Below are positions 11,326 to 22,370 of a stretch of DNA of 64,000 nt, one piece after another; position 1 is the stretch's first letter; the number at the start of each line of letters is the position of its first letter. Location of the stretch: the NCBI GenBank assembly GCA_002699145.1, contig PABK01000060.1:186001-250000 (forward strand), given 5' to 3'. The translations under genes and the position numbers were made by a program. The notes beneath the pieces are model-generated. The model was given only the letters and a program-made list of their open reading frames with translations, made no database searches and had not been told where the DNA came from. This stretch comes from Halioglobus sp. (GTDB lineage Bacteria; Pseudomonadota; Gammaproteobacteria; Pseudomonadales; Halieaceae).

Positions 11326-11891
11326 AGCGGACTCCAGGGAATGAGAAACAGCAGGGCGCCGCACAGGCCGGTCGCGGCGCTGAACGCCAGCGCGTTGCGC
11401 GCCGGGCGCACGCTGTAGACGCTACAGAAAGACAGGCCGGCCCACAACAGCGGGAACAGCACCACGGCCACCGCCACCCGGTCGGCGGTGACCAGCGGCA
11501 GCAGCTGGGTCAGCAGCAGGGTGAGCAGGCAGGCGGCGGCGCCGGCGAGTGGTCCGGCGGCGACAAAGGTCAGCCATTTGTGCCAGCCGCTGGAGGCCGG
11601 GCCGCTACCGGGCGCTGCATCCGTGCGTGCCGGCGCGCGCCGGCGCGCGCCGGCGGCGACCGCGGCACAGCCGCACAGTGTGAACCAGGCCAGCGCGTAA
11701 CTGGCGCCGAACTCGGCGCCGTAGCCGAGAATCCAGCTGGCCAGGGAGACACCGAGCAGGCTCCAGGCGGCGAGCCGCGTCGCCCGGTGGCCGGCACCGG
11801 CTCGGCGCCAGCAGCGGCGCAGCAAGGCCACACCGGCGGCGCCGGTCAGCAGTGAAGCCCACAGGACGACGGGCCAGCTTTCAGGGGGCAT
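11322..11891 (-). CDS. Small integral membrane protein of siderophore-receptor operon
   Basis: 189 residues, hydrophobic, with five or six predicted membrane helices (for example VVLWASLLTGAAGVALL, AGPLAGAAACLLTLLLTQL, ALAFSAATGLCGALLFLIPW). A proline/alanine/arginine-rich cytoplasmic loop lies near residues 82-105. Operons of the form TonB receptor - small membrane protein(s) - PepSY protein are common in proteobacteria, the small ones often annotated as iron-uptake proteins of unknown role. The 3' end overlaps the PepSY gene as GTGA, and the start lies 21 bases after the receptor stop. Specific function unknown. Confidence 0.75.
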   Translation of the reverse strand: MPPESWPVVLWASLLTGAAGVALLRRCWRRAGAGHRATRLAAWSLLGVSLASWILGYGAEFGASYALAWFTLCGCAAVAAGARRRAPARTDAAPGSGPASSGWHKWLTFVAAGPLAGAAACLLTLLLTQLLPLVTADRVAVAVVLFPLLWAGLSFCSVYSVRPARNALAFSAATGLCGALLFLIPWSPL

Positions 11892-11912
11892 GGTTTGTTT
11901 TCCTCGGATTGT

Positions 11913-14021
11913 TCAGAACAGGTAGCGCAGGCGGCCGACCACGGTGCGTTCGTCCCCGGCGAAGCAGTCGCCGCGCGCCAGGCAGGTGGCATAGTAGTCC
12001 TTGTCCGCCAGGTTGCGCACGTTCAGCGCCAGGTCCCAGTGCTCGTTGCCCCAGCCGAGCATCAGGTCGCCGAGGGTGTAGGAGGGTGTCTTCAGGCCGT
12101 CCGCGCCGTCCCAGCTGTCACCCACGTAGCGAATCCCCGCGCCGGCGCGGAAGCCGGCGAGGGCGCCGCCCGGGCGCCAGGTCGTCCAGGCCGAGGCCTG
12201 TTCCTCGGGCACGCTGGCCAGGCGCCAGCCATCGGGGCTTTGCGTGTCCAGCTTGCTCATGTTCAGCTCCACGGTGAAGTCGCCGAGCTGGGCCATGGCC
12301 TCCAGTTCGATACCGTCGATGTCGGCCTTTCCCGACTGTTGTTCGAAATCGCCCGGGGTGCTCAGGGGGTCGGGCAGGTTGCTCTGCTCCAGGTCGAACC
12401 ACGCCAGGGTGACCAGGGCGGGAAACCCGGCGGGCTGGTACTTGATGCCCACTTCCCACTGCTCGCCTTCCTGCGGGTCCAGCGGCTCGCCGGCGCCGTT
12501 GTCGCCGATCACCGGGTCGAAGGACTCGGCGTAACTGGCGTAGGGCGCCAGCCCGTTGTCGAACTGGTAGAGCACCCCGTAGCCGCTGCTGAAGGCGTCG
12601 TCTTCCTGGTCTCCCCCGGCGGTGGACGACTCCGAGCGGTCGTAGCGCAGGCCGAGGGTGAAGCGCCAGTTGCCCAGGCTGACCTGGTCGCTGGCGTAGA
12701 ACCCGCTGTCCTCGTTGTCCGTGTCCGGGTCCCTGGCGTAGGCCGCGTCCAGGACTTCAGCCGGGGGTACGTTGCCGTAGACCGGGTCGAACAGGTTGAT
12801 CCAGTAGGTGTCGCCGAACCGCGCGTCGGCGGGGTCGCCGGGTTCGCCGTCGTAGCCCAGGGCGAACAGGTAGTAGCCGGCGTCACCGGTGGACACGTCC
12901 TGGTACTGCGTGCCGAGCAGCACGTTGTGCGCCAGCGCGCCGGTGTCGAAATCGGCGCGCAGGCGAATATCCGCGGCAAACTGTTCCGAGGTGGCGTCGC
13001 TGCGGTAGAACGTGCGCGGCACGGTGCCGTCCTTGTACAGGCTGCCGTCCTCGTTGTAGACGTAGCGGTCGCCGCCGATGAACGCGGGCCACGCCTGCTG
13101 GTAGTCCGCCGACGCGTCGGTGTAACGCGAGGTGAATTCCATGCTCCAGGTGTCGTTGAAGCGGTGGCTGGCCAGCAGGGTGACGGCGGTGGTGTCGGCG
13201 TCGAACTGGTTGAATGACGGTTCGCCGTAATAGCTGTCGCTGTCAAAGCGGCGCCCGTCGGGCGCCGGCAGTTCGGAGCCGGCGATGGGCAGGAACTGCG
13301 CCGCCGTGTCGCTCTCGGTATTGCGGTAGTTCAGCAGCAGGGAGATGTCGGTGTCCGCGTCCGGGCGCCAGGTCACCGATGGTGCCAAGACCAGCGCGTC
13401 GTCGTCGACGTGGTCCACCTGGGTGCCGCTGTCGCGGTACAGGGCGACCACCCGGTACAGCCAGCGGCCGTCGTCGCTGAGGGCGCCGGTGGAGTCCAGG
13501 GCGAGCTGCTGGCGGTCGAAGTTGCCGGCCTCAAACACCAGCTCGCTGCTGGCCTCCTCGCGCGGCCGCTTGCTGATGACGTTGACCAGGCCTCCCGGCG
13601 AACCCTTGCCGAACAGCACCGAGGCCGGGCCCTTGAGGATTTCCACCTGCTCGAGGGTATAGATGTCCGGCCGCGTGTTGTTGTAGTTGCCGAACAGCGA
13701 CTGCAGGCTGTCCTGGTACTGGGGGACGTCGAGGCCGCGCACCTTGACCCAGTCGCCGCGCGTGGCGAAACCGTAGGTCTCGCCGATCACCCCCGCCGAG
13801 TAGGTGTAGCTGTCATCGAGGCTCAGGGCGCCCTTGTCCAGGATATCCTGCAGGGTCTCGATGCTCACCGAGCGCGCCGTTTCCATGATCGGGATATCCG
13901 ACTTGAGCGCCGAGAAACGCGACAGCTGGCCATAGACGTGGACTTCCTCCAGGGCCGGGTCCGCGAGCAGGGAAGGGCTGGCGAGAGCGCCCGCCAGCAA
14001 CAGGGTGGTTTTGCGCAGCAT
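11913..14021 (-). CDS. TonB-dependent siderophore receptor
   Basis: 702 residues starting MLRKTTLLLAGALASPSLLA, a clear signal peptide; this start is preferred because the longer frame (start at 14069) would place its first codons inside the Fur palindrome. The plug domain (about residues 25-150) has IPIMETARSVSIETLQDILDKG cut to its core ARSVSIETLQD, plus GFATRGDWVKVRGLDVPQY and EILKGPASVLFGKGSPGGLVNV in part, typical of ferrichrome/hydroxamate-type siderophore receptors (FhuA/FoxA/FiuA group). The barrel ends in VVGRLRYLF with terminal Phe. It is the first gene of a three-gene operon. Ferric siderophore import is well supported; the exact siderophore is not. Confidence 0.9.
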   Translation of the reverse strand: MLRKTTLLLAGALASPSLLADPALEEVHVYGQLSRFSALKSDIPIMETARSVSIETLQDILDKGALSLDDSYTYSAGVIGETYGFATRGDWVKVRGLDVPQYQDSLQSLFGNYNNTRPDIYTLEQVEILKGPASVLFGKGSPGGLVNVISKRPREEASSELVFEAGNFDRQQLALDSTGALSDDGRWLYRVVALYRDSGTQVDHVDDDALVLAPSVTWRPDADTDISLLLNYRNTESDTAAQFLPIAGSELPAPDGRRFDSDSYYGEPSFNQFDADTTAVTLLASHRFNDTWSMEFTSRYTDASADYQQAWPAFIGGDRYVYNEDGSLYKDGTVPRTFYRSDATSEQFAADIRLRADFDTGALAHNVLLGTQYQDVSTGDAGYYLFALGYDGEPGDPADARFGDTYWINLFDPVYGNVPPAEVLDAAYARDPDTDNEDSGFYASDQVSLGNWRFTLGLRYDRSESSTAGGDQEDDAFSSGYGVLYQFDNGLAPYASYAESFDPVIGDNGAGEPLDPQEGEQWEVGIKYQPAGFPALVTLAWFDLEQSNLPDPLSTPGDFEQQSGKADIDGIELEAMAQLGDFTVELNMSKLDTQSPDGWRLASVPEEQASAWTTWRPGGALAGFRAGAGIRYVGDSWDGADGLKTPSYTLGDLMLGWGNEHWDLALNVRNLADKDYYATCLARGDCFAGDERTVVGRLRYLF

Positions 14022-14050
14022 TGCGATGGTTCCGAGAATGGATGGAAAGC

Positions 14051-14071
14051 GAATGATAATAATTATCATTC
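14051..14071. promoter_or_regulatory. Perfect Fur-box palindrome
   Basis: A 10-1-10 perfect palindrome centred on 14061 (GAATGATAAT, A, then its exact complement). It contains the classic Fur core GATAATNATTATC and lies 30 bases upstream of the siderophore receptor ATG. This is the strongest regulatory site in the iron region and implies iron-dependent repression of the receptor operon. Confidence 0.9.
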
Positions 14072-14138
14072 AATTTCGCAACGCAGGCGGCTGCGCCCGG
14101 GCAGGTCACCGTACCGGGGTGGCCGGTGGCGCCGGGGG

Positions 14139-14450
14139 TTACAGGGGGCGTATCAGGTTGGACAGTCTGGGGTCGGGTGTTTCCGCGCGGCGCAGGATGA
14201 GCAGCATGTTGCCGATGCTCTGGATCGCCTCGGCGCCGGTGCGTGCGCACAGTTCCCCGGCGACGGCGGCCTTCAGTGCGCGGTCGCCCACCGCCAGCTT
14301 GACCTTGATCAGTTCGTGACGCGACAGGGCCGCGTCGATCTCCGCCAGCACGCTGTCGGACAGGCCGTTGCCGGCGACGGTCACCACGGGCTTCAATTTG
14401 TGGCCGATGGCGCGCAGTTGCCGCGTGTCGGTGCTGGTTTTATTGCTCAT
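14139..14450 (-). CDS. yhbY: YhbY-family CRM-domain RNA-binding protein
   Basis: 103 residues from ATG at 14450 (MSNKTST...). The CRM fold is recognised from [20 protein letters not shown], the segment HELIKVKL and the conserved GNMLLILRR near the C-terminus. YhbY associates with pre-50S ribosomal particles. It is divergent from rlmE, the usual arrangement in gammaproteobacteria, and the 128-base gap between them should hold both promoters. Confidence 0.93.
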   Translation of the reverse strand: MSNKTSTDTRQLRAIGHKLKPVVTVAGNGLSDSVLAEIDAALSRHELIKVKLAVGDRALKAAVAGELCARTGAEAIQSIGNMLLILRRAETPDPRLSNLIRPL

Positions 14451-14578
14451 GCTGCTTCCGCGGTACAATGGGCGCCTGCCGGGGGGCGGCTATTCTACAC
14501 AAGCGTACCCCGCGCACAAGCGGCACTCTCCAGCCAGTCGGCAGCGCCGGTGCAAAGGCGACAAACGATAGACGGAAC

Positions 14579-15205
14579 ATGGCGAAAAAACGCTCCTCCA
14601 GCAAGGCCTGGTTGAAAGAACACCGGGACGACCCCTACGTGCAGCAGGCGCAGCGCGAGGGCTACCGCTCGCGCGCCTGTTACAAGCTGCTGGAACTGCA
14701 GGCGCGCGACCGCCTGCTGCGCCCGGGCATGACCGTGCTGGACCTGGGCAGCGCCCCGGGGGGCTGGTCCCAGGTCGCCGCGCAGCAGGTCGGCGACCAC
14801 GGCCGGGTGGTGGCTACCGATATCCTGCCCATGGACGGCCTGGCGGGGGTCGAGTTCGTGCAGGGTGATTTCACCGAGGACGCGGTGTTCGAGCGCATCC
14901 TGGCGACCCTGGATGGAACCCCGGTGGACCTGGTGTTGTCAGACATGGCGCCGAATCTCAGCGGCATGAAGGCGGTGGACCAGCCGCGCGCCATGTACCT
15001 GGTCGAGCTGGCCCTGGACATGGCGCGGCGGGTGCTGGGCGCGGACGGCAGCTTCGTCGCCAAGGTCTTCCAGGGCGAGGGCTTCGACCCGCTGCTGCGC
15101 GACATCCGCCAGGCCTTCGCGCGCGTACATACCCGCAAGCCGGACGCGTCGCGCCCGCGCTCGCGTGAGGTCTACCTGGTGGCCACGCGGTTCCGCGGTG
15201 AGTGA
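14579..15205 (+). CDS. rlmE: 23S rRNA (uridine-2'-O)-methyltransferase
   Basis: RlmE (FtsJ/RrmJ) methylates U2552 of 23S rRNA, late in 50S assembly, using S-adenosylmethionine. 208 residues, matching the family. SAM motif [18 protein letters not shown] (about residues 51-68) and the catalytic region [10 protein letters not shown] (Asp near residue 122) and [11 protein letters not shown] (Lys near residue 162) are present. Starts at ATG 14579 ([12 protein letters not shown]). It precedes ftsH as in Escherichia coli, but a 230-base gap with its own heat-shock-like promoter separates the two. Confidence 0.96.
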   Translation: MAKKRSSSKAWLKEHRDDPYVQQAQREGYRSRACYKLLELQARDRLLRPGMTVLDLGSAPGGWSQVAAQQVGDHGRVVATDILPMDGLAGVEFVQGDFTEDAVFERILATLDGTPVDLVLSDMAPNLSGMKAVDQPRAMYLVELALDMARRVLGADGSFVAKVFQGEGFDPLLRDIRQAFARVHTRKPDASRPRSREVYLVATRFRGE

Positions 15206-15217
15206 GGCCGGCCACGG

Positions 15218-15244
15218 CTTGAAAGTTGGCGCAGCCGGCCCCAT
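15218..15244 (+). promoter_or_regulatory. Sigma32 (heat-shock) type promoter upstream of ftsH
   Basis: CTTGAA (15218-15223), a 15-base spacer and CCCCAT (15239-15244) match the sigma32 consensus boxes. The site is just downstream of rlmE and about 190 bases before ftsH, so ftsH should be heat-inducible independently of rlmE. Confidence 0.65.
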
Positions 15245-15435
15245 CTGTAGTACATTGGAGGCAACGCGTCCGAGCCGACGGCCCTGTTGGCCCCAAGTTA
15301 CGGTTTCTACACATTTTTTCGCCGGAAATGCCTTGTTCCGGCTACAATCCAGGGAGATGAAGGCTGTCATGCGCGCCCCCGTCGGGGAGCAGCGCCGGTC
15401 GGGAGTCCCCGGGCGTCTCGCGCGAGGTAACGGCA

Positions 15436-17370
<1,935 letters not shown>

Positions 17371-17392
17371 GCCGCCGGCCTCCCTGCCTGAC

Positions 17393-18262
17393 ATGCCATC
17401 CCCGCCCGGCCCGGTGCTGCGCTGTGCCGGGCGCACCCTGGACCTGGCGCGCCCCCTGGTCATGGGGGTGATCAACACCACCCCCGACTCCTTTTCCGAC
17501 GGCGGCAGCCTCTACCGCGATAGCAAACTGGACACGGACCTCGCCCTGTGTCGCGCACAGGACATGGTGGCCGCGGGCGCGATGATCCTCGATGTGGGCG
17601 GCGAATCCACCCGTCCCGGGGCGGCGCCGGTATCGGCGGCGCAGGAGATGGACCGGGTCCTGCCGGTGGTGGAGCGCATCGCCGCGGAGCTGGACGTGGT
17701 GATCTCGGTGGACACCAGTTCGCCGGCATTGATGACCGCGGCGGCCGCCGCCGGCGCCGGCATGCTCAACGACGTGCGCGCCCTGGGCCGCGACGGCGCC
17801 CTGGCCGCCGCGGCGCGCAGCGGCCTGCCGGTGTGCCTGATGCACATGCAGGGCGAGCCCGGCACCATGCAGGCCGACCCCAGCTACGCGGATGTGGTGG
17901 CCGAGGTGCGCGAATACCTGCGCCGGCGCGTAAGCGAGTGCGAGGCGGGCGGCATCGCCCGCGAGCGCCTGCTGCTCGATCCTGGATTTGGCTTTGGCAA
18001 GTCCGTGGCGCACAATATGCAGCTGCTCGGTGGCCTGGGACAGTTGGCGCAACTGGGCCTGCCGCTGCTGGTGGGCCTGTCGCGTAAATCCCTGATCGGC
18101 CGGTTGCTGGGCAGGGAAGTACACGAGCGACTGCCCGCCAGCCTGGCCCTGGCGGTGATGGCGGCGGAACGCGGCGCCAGGATTATAAGAACCCACGACG
18201 TCCGGGCGACGCACGATGCCCTGGCCATGTGGTCGGCATTGCAGGAACAGGACAACACATGA
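17393..18262 (+). CDS. folP: Dihydropteroate synthase
   Basis: Condenses 4-aminobenzoate with the hydroxymethyl-dihydropterin diphosphate in folate synthesis; target of sulfonamides. 289 residues, TIM barrel. Signature [15 protein letters not shown] near residues 23-37, [11 protein letters not shown], and C-terminal [14 protein letters not shown] and RTHDV are all present. ATG at 17393 begins MPSPPGPV, 22 bases after ftsH; the frame is open further upstream only as an ftsH shadow. ATGA overlap with glmM. Confidence 0.96.
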   Translation: MPSPPGPVLRCAGRTLDLARPLVMGVINTTPDSFSDGGSLYRDSKLDTDLALCRAQDMVAAGAMILDVGGESTRPGAAPVSAAQEMDRVLPVVERIAAELDVVISVDTSSPALMTAAAAAGAGMLNDVRALGRDGALAAAARSGLPVCLMHMQGEPGTMQADPSYADVVAEVREYLRRRVSECEAGGIARERLLLDPGFGFGKSVAHNMQLLGGLGQLAQLGLPLLVGLSRKSLIGRLLGREVHERLPASLALAVMAAERGARIIRTHDVRATHDALAMWSALQEQDNT

Positions 18263-19608
18263 CCCAGCGATACTTCGGCACCGACGGCATCCGTGGCACG
18301 GTCGGCGAGTTTCCCATCACGCCCGATTTCATGCTCAAGCTGGGCTGGGCCAGCGGGCGGGTATTCGCGCGCCTGGCCGAGGGCGCGGGCCGTTGCAGCG
18401 TGATCATCGGCAAGGACACGCGGGTGTCGGGCTACATGTTCGAGTCCGCGCTGGAGGCGGGCCTGGTCGCCGCGGGCGTGAACGTCAAGCTGCTGGGCCC
18501 GATGCCCACACCCGCGGTGGCGCTGATGACGCGCAAGCAGAACGCCGACGCCGGTATCGTGATCAGCGCCTCGCACAATCCGTTTTATGACAACGGCATC
18601 AAGTTTTTTGGCGCCGACGGCTCCAAGCTGCCGGACGAGGTCGAACTCGCCATCGAGGCGGAACTGGCGCTGGACCTGGTCACGGTGCAGTCCCGGGATA
18701 TCGGCAAGGTGGTGCGGGTGGAAGACGCCGCCGGCCGCTACACGGAATTCTGCAAGTCCACCGTGCCCGAGGGCTTCAGCCTGCGCGGCCTGCGCATCGC
18801 ACTGGACTGCGCCCACGGGGCGACCTACCACATCGCGCCCAGCGTGCTGGGTGAACTGGGCGCGGAGGTCATTACCATCGGCGCCGAGCCGGACGGTTTC
18901 AATATCAACAAGGGCGTGGGCTCCACCGATATCGACGCGCTGTCGGCCGTGGTGCGTGAACAGGGCGTAGACCTGGGTATCGCCTACGACGGCGATGGCG
19001 ACCGGGTGCTCATGGTGGACGCCGACGGCTCGCTGGTCGATGGCGACGAGTTGCTCTACATCATCGCCATGCACCGCCTGGCCACGGGCAAGTCGGACGC
19101 CGGCGTGGTCGGTACCCAGATGTCCAACCTCGGCCTGGAGCTGGCCCTGCGCGAACAGGGCCTGCAGTTTGCGCGCGCCCAGGTGGGAGACCGCCACGTC
19201 AAGGCCATGATGGAGGCGAACGGCTGGCTGCTGGGGGGTGAATCCTCGGGCCACATCATTTGCTCCGACGTCACCACCACCGGCGACGGCATCGTCGCCT
19301 CGCTGCAAGTGCTGATGGCCCTGCAGGCCGCCGGTGGCGACCTGCGGGCGCTGCGCGCCGGCATCAACATGCTGCCGCAAACCATGATCAACGTCGCCGT
19401 GCAGGGCAAGGTGGACCTGGCGGCCTACCCCGAGATTGGCAGCGCGGTCTCCGCCGTGGAAGCGCAACTGGGCGAGCGCGGCCGGGTGCTGTTACGTCCC
19501 TCCGGTACCGAACCCAAGGTGCGGGTCATGGTGGAGGGCGAAGACGAGCGCGAGGTGGCGGGATTATGTCGCGGCCTGGCGGACGACGTACAGCAGGTGC
19601 TCGGATGA
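18259..19608 (+). CDS. glmM: Phosphoglucosamine mutase
   Basis: Interconverts glucosamine-6-phosphate and glucosamine-1-phosphate for peptidoglycan and LPS precursors. 449 residues starting [17 protein letters not shown]. Active-site serine in [19 protein letters not shown] (Ser near residue 101), metal loop [12 protein letters not shown], sugar-binding GGESSGH and phosphate-binding [12 protein letters not shown] are all intact. Translationally coupled to folP by the ATGA overlap. Confidence 0.97.
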   Translation: MTQRYFGTDGIRGTVGEFPITPDFMLKLGWASGRVFARLAEGAGRCSVIIGKDTRVSGYMFESALEAGLVAAGVNVKLLGPMPTPAVALMTRKQNADAGIVISASHNPFYDNGIKFFGADGSKLPDEVELAIEAELALDLVTVQSRDIGKVVRVEDAAGRYTEFCKSTVPEGFSLRGLRIALDCAHGATYHIAPSVLGELGAEVITIGAEPDGFNINKGVGSTDIDALSAVVREQGVDLGIAYDGDGDRVLMVDADGSLVDGDELLYIIAMHRLATGKSDAGVVGTQMSNLGLELALREQGLQFARAQVGDRHVKAMMEANGWLLGGESSGHIICSDVTTTGDGIVASLQVLMALQAAGGDLRALRAGINMLPQTMINVAVQGKVDLAAYPEIGSAVSAVEAQLGERGRVLLRPSGTEPKVRVMVEGEDEREVAGLCRGLADDVQQVLG

Positions 19609-19690
19609 TGGCCGCCAGCGCCGTCCGTCGCCTTGTCAGCGCCGGTCTTCTCGGCTACCATTGCCGCCGCTTTTTTACCGGGAGGCAGGC

Positions 19691-20434
19691 ATGCGCCGGT
19701 CGCTTGTCGTAGCTAACTGGAAAATGCATGGCTCCCGTGCCAGCGTCGAGTCGCTGCTCGGGGAATTGCTGGCTGCCGCCCCGACCGCTGCGGACGTCGC
19801 TGTCTGTCCCAGCTTTGTGCACCTGTCCCAGGCCGTCGCGGCCTGCGCGGGCAGCGCCATCGGCGTCGGCGCGCAGGACTGCAGTCATGCCGCGTCCGGC
19901 GCCTACACCGGTGAGGTCGCGGCCGCCATGCTGGCGGACCTGGGCTGTGAGCGGGTGATCGTCGGGCACTCGGAGCGTCGCCAGTACCACGGCGAGTCCG
20001 ACGCACTGGTCGCCGCCAAGCTGAATGCGGCGGTCGCCGCGGGCCTGGCGCCCATCCTCTGTGTCGGGGAGACGCGCGAACAGCGCGAGGCGGGCGAGGC
20101 GCAGGCGGTGGTTGCCGCCCAGTTGCGCGGCGCCCTGGAGGGCGCGGCGAGCCTGGATGGCCTGGTCGTCGCCTACGAGCCGGTGTGGGCCATCGGCACG
20201 GGGCTGACGGCCACACCCGGGCAGGCCCAGGAGATGCACGCCTGGCTGCGCGAGGTGCTGGCGGAGATACCGGGCGTGGATGCCGGGCAGATGCCGTTGC
20301 TTTACGGCGGCAGCGTCAAGCCGGACAACGCGGCGAGCCTGTTCGAGGCGCCGGATATCGACGGCGCACTGGTCGGCGGCGCGTCGCTGGTGGCCGGGGA
20401 ATTCCTGTCGATCGTCGGCGCCGCGGGCGCCTGA
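19691..20434 (+). CDS. tpiA: Triosephosphate isomerase
   Basis: 247 residues from ATG 19691 (MRRSLVVANWKMHG), preceded by GGGAGG. Interconverts dihydroxyacetone phosphate and glyceraldehyde-3-phosphate. Catalytic Lys (NWKMH), His (VIVGHSERR) and Glu (AYEPVWAIGTG) are present, as are the phosphate-binding YGGSVKPDN and GGASL loops. The glmM-tpiA-secG order is standard in pseudomonad-like gammaproteobacteria. The frame reads open upstream over glmM but that is a shadow. Confidence 0.97.
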   Translation: MRRSLVVANWKMHGSRASVESLLGELLAAAPTAADVAVCPSFVHLSQAVAACAGSAIGVGAQDCSHAASGAYTGEVAAAMLADLGCERVIVGHSERRQYHGESDALVAAKLNAAVAAGLAPILCVGETREQREAGEAQAVVAAQLRGALEGAASLDGLVVAYEPVWAIGTGLTATPGQAQEMHAWLREVLAEIPGVDAGQMPLLYGGSVKPDNAASLFEAPDIDGALVGGASLVAGEFLSIVGAAGA

Positions 20435-20473
20435 CCTCGGCAATGTAAACGGTCCCCTGGAGGGACGAGGGTT

Positions 20474-20851
20474 ATGGAACAGATTATCCTGGTAGTGCAC
20501 CTGCTGACGGCGCTGGCCATCATCGGCCTGATCATGCTGCAGCAGGGCAAGGGCGCAGACATGGGCGCCTCCTTCGGCGCCGGTGCGTCGCAGACCCTGT
20601 TCGGTTCCGATGGCAGCGGCAACGCCCTGACCCGGGGTACGACCTGGCTGGTGGTAGTGTTTTTCAGCACCAGTTTCGGGCTTGCTATACTGGCCAACCA
20701 GAACTCCGCGGCGATCGACGAACTGGACCTGGCGATTCCCGACGCCCCGGCCGCCGAAGTGCGGGCGGTGGAAGAGGAACTGCCGGTGATCGAGCAGGAT
20801 GCGCCGGCGGTGATCGAGTCGGCCGGCGACGACCTGCCCAGCCTGGACTGA
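20474..20851 (+). CDS. secG: Preprotein translocase subunit SecG
   Basis: 125 residues, an auxiliary membrane subunit of SecYEG. Two membrane helices (IILVVHLLTALAIIGLIMLQQGKG in part, and TTWLVVVFFSTSFGLAILA) flank the conserved GADMGASFGAGASQTLFGSDGSGN loop, cited here in part as GASFGAGASQTLFGS. The C-terminus is acidic and Pro/Ala-rich, longer than in some relatives. Preceded by GGAGGG. tRNA-Leu follows 11 bases after the stop, as in the secG-leuU arrangement. Confidence 0.96.
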   Translation: MEQIILVVHLLTALAIIGLIMLQQGKGADMGASFGAGASQTLFGSDGSGNALTRGTTWLVVVFFSTSFGLAILANQNSAAIDELDLAIPDAPAAEVRAVEEELPVIEQDAPAVIESAGDDLPSLD

Positions 20852-20862
20852 ACAATTTATTT

Positions 20863-20948
20863 GCCGAAGTGGTGGAATTGGTAGACACGCTATCTTGAGG
20901 GGGTAGTGAGCTATGCTCGTGCGGGTTCAAGTCCCGCCTTCGGCACCA
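20863..20948 (+). tRNA. leuU: tRNA-Leu(GAG)
   Basis: 86 bases including encoded CCA. Acceptor GCCGAAG pairs with CTTCGGC; the anticodon loop CTTGAGG gives anticodon GAG; a long variable arm (GAGC-TAT-GCTC) marks class II; T-arm GGGTTCAAGTCCC. It is the equivalent of E. coli leuU, which also follows secG. Its 3' end is the attachment site of the downstream element. Confidence 0.97.
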
Positions 20949-20949
20949 T
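20926..20949 (+). repeat. attL: 3' end of tRNA-Leu
   Basis: This 24-base segment (TTCAAGTCCCGCCTTCGGC plus ACCAT) recurs at 36755-36777 in direct orientation with one G missing. Integration here reconstitutes a complete tRNA gene on the left. Confidence 0.88.
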
Positions 20950-20996
20950 TTGAACGATCCGAGGATGTCCTATGAGGTCCGAGGATTTACACTAAC

Positions 20997-21021
20997 GCCC
21001 TGTTATTGCAGGGCTTTTTTA
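20997..21021 (+). terminator. Rho-independent terminator after tRNA-Leu
   Basis: GCCCTG (20997-21002), loop TTATTG, CAGGGC (21009-21014) followed by TTTTTT. It ends the secG-tRNA-Leu transcript inside the left end of the island, so the element does not extend host transcription. Confidence 0.85.
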
Positions 21022-21074
21022 TGAAATAGTGGTCTGATTTGATCTGAGGCTGTCCATTGGCAGCCGACGAAAAG

Positions 21075-21093
21075 TGGTGCTATATTTGGTGCT
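21075..21093 (+). repeat. Arm-type repeat, left end
   Basis: TGGTGCTATATTTGGTGCT, itself two copies of TGGTGCT. The same 19 bases with one change occur near the right end at 36680-36698 in direct orientation. Likely binding sites for the arm-binding domain of the adjacent integrase. Confidence 0.7.
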
Positions 21094-21125
21094 CTCTCGG
21101 TTCAATTTTCATTTGTAGCACCACT

Positions 21126-22370
21126 ATGGCACTAGTAGACGCTCAGATCAGGCAGGCCAAACCGCAGGGCAAGGACGTCTGGCTCACCGATGAAAAGGGG
21201 CTGAGGCTTTTGATCAAGCCCAATGGTTCCAAATACTGGCGGTTGAAGTACCGCTTTCTCGGCAAGCAGAAAACCCTGGCGCTGGGAGTCTATCCCACTA
21301 TAACGCTCAAGGAGGCCCGCGAAGCTGCCGGGGATGCCAGGCGAAAGTTGGCTGGCGGAGTAGATCCGGGACAACTAAAAAAACGGGAGAAGCAGCAGCG
21401 GCTGCTGGACTCGGACAATACCTTCGCCGTATTGGCCTGGGAGTGGCATCAGCAGCAGCGCGGCACCTGGACCGCTGACCACGCGGCGCGGGTGTGGGGG
21501 CGGTTGAAGGATGATGTCCTGCCTGCCCTGGGTGAGAACCCCATCATCACCATCCAACCCCAGGACATCATCGCTGTAGTGCGCAAGATCGAGCAGCGGG
21601 GCGCTCTGGATGTAGCTTCCCGGGTGTTGCAGGACATTCGCCGCGTATGCCGCTACGCGGTCCAAACCGGTCGATTGACCTACAACCCGGCAATGGACCT
21701 CACCGGCGTTCTGAAAGCCCGCCCATCCAGTCACCGGGATTCCTTGCCCAAGGAGGAATTGCCCGACTTCCTCCGAGCCCTCACGGTTTATCACCAGCGC
21801 GGGCGCTTGCTGACCCAGTTGGCCATCCAGTTGCTGGTGCTGACCTTCGTCCGGTCCGGTGAGCTGCGCGGCGCCCGGTGGGAGGAGTTTGATCTGGACG
21901 AACGGCTGTGGCGAATCCCCGGCGCGCGCATGAAAATGAAAACGGAGCATCTTGTTCCCCTCTCGCTCCAGTCCGTCGCGGTGATCGCACAGCTCCAGCC
22001 CATCACTGGCCAGTATGACCTGGTGTTCCCCTCTGAACGAAACCGGCAGGAGCCCATGAGCGACAACACCATGCGCCGCGCCGTGTTCAAGATGGGTTAC
22101 GACGGCAACACCCTGGGCAAGAGCAAGGCCGTGCCGCATGGGTTCCGGGCAACGGCCTCCTCCATCCTCAATGAGACGGGATTCAACCCCGACGCCATCG
22201 AGCGCCAACTTGCCCATATGGAGCGAAGTGGTGTCCGGGCGGCATACACCCACCACGCCCGCTACCTGGACGAGCGCCGGGAGATGATGCAGTGGTGGGG
22301 TAACTATCTGGATCAGTTGCGGGAGGGCAGATCTAACGTGATACCCGGGAAATTCGGCATCCGAGGATAG
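21126..22370 (+). CDS. int: Site-specific tyrosine recombinase (tRNA-Leu island integrase)
   Basis: 414 residues from ATG 21126 (MALVDAQIRQAKP), the usual start of P4-type integrases. N-terminal DUF4102-like arm-binding domain (LTDEKGLRLLIKPNGSKYW in part), core-binding domain (about residues 100-190) and catalytic domain. Catalytic residues seen: Arg near 243 (FVRSGELRGARW), HGFR near 338, His in AHMERSG and Tyr near 374 in RAAYTHHARYLDERR. It lies just inside attL and reads inward, as expected for the enzyme that inserted this island. Nothing suggests it is inactive. Confidence 0.93.
   Translation: MALVDAQIRQAKPQGKDVWLTDEKGLRLLIKPNGSKYWRLKYRFLGKQKTLALGVYPTITLKEAREAAGDARRKLAGGVDPGQLKKREKQQRLLDSDNTFAVLAWEWHQQQRGTWTADHAARVWGRLKDDVLPALGENPIITIQPQDIIAVVRKIEQRGALDVASRVLQDIRRVCRYAVQTGRLTYNPAMDLTGVLKARPSSHRDSLPKEELPDFLRALTVYHQRGRLLTQLAIQLLVLTFVRSGELRGARWEEFDLDERLWRIPGARMKMKTEHLVPLSLQSVAVIAQLQPITGQYDLVFPSERNRQEPMSDNTMRRAVFKMGYDGNTLGKSKAVPHGFRATASSILNETGFNPDAIERQLAHMERSGVRAAYTHHARYLDERREMMQWWGNYLDQLREGRSNVIPGKFGIRG

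Noticed and set aside
14022-14069. Upstream extension of the siderophore receptor (MIIIIIRFPS...)
   Set aside because: The codons fall in the perfect Fur palindrome; the MLRKTT start gives a proper signal peptide.
17884-19467. 527-codon minus frame opposite folP/glmM
   Set aside because: Shadow of two clearly identified genes.
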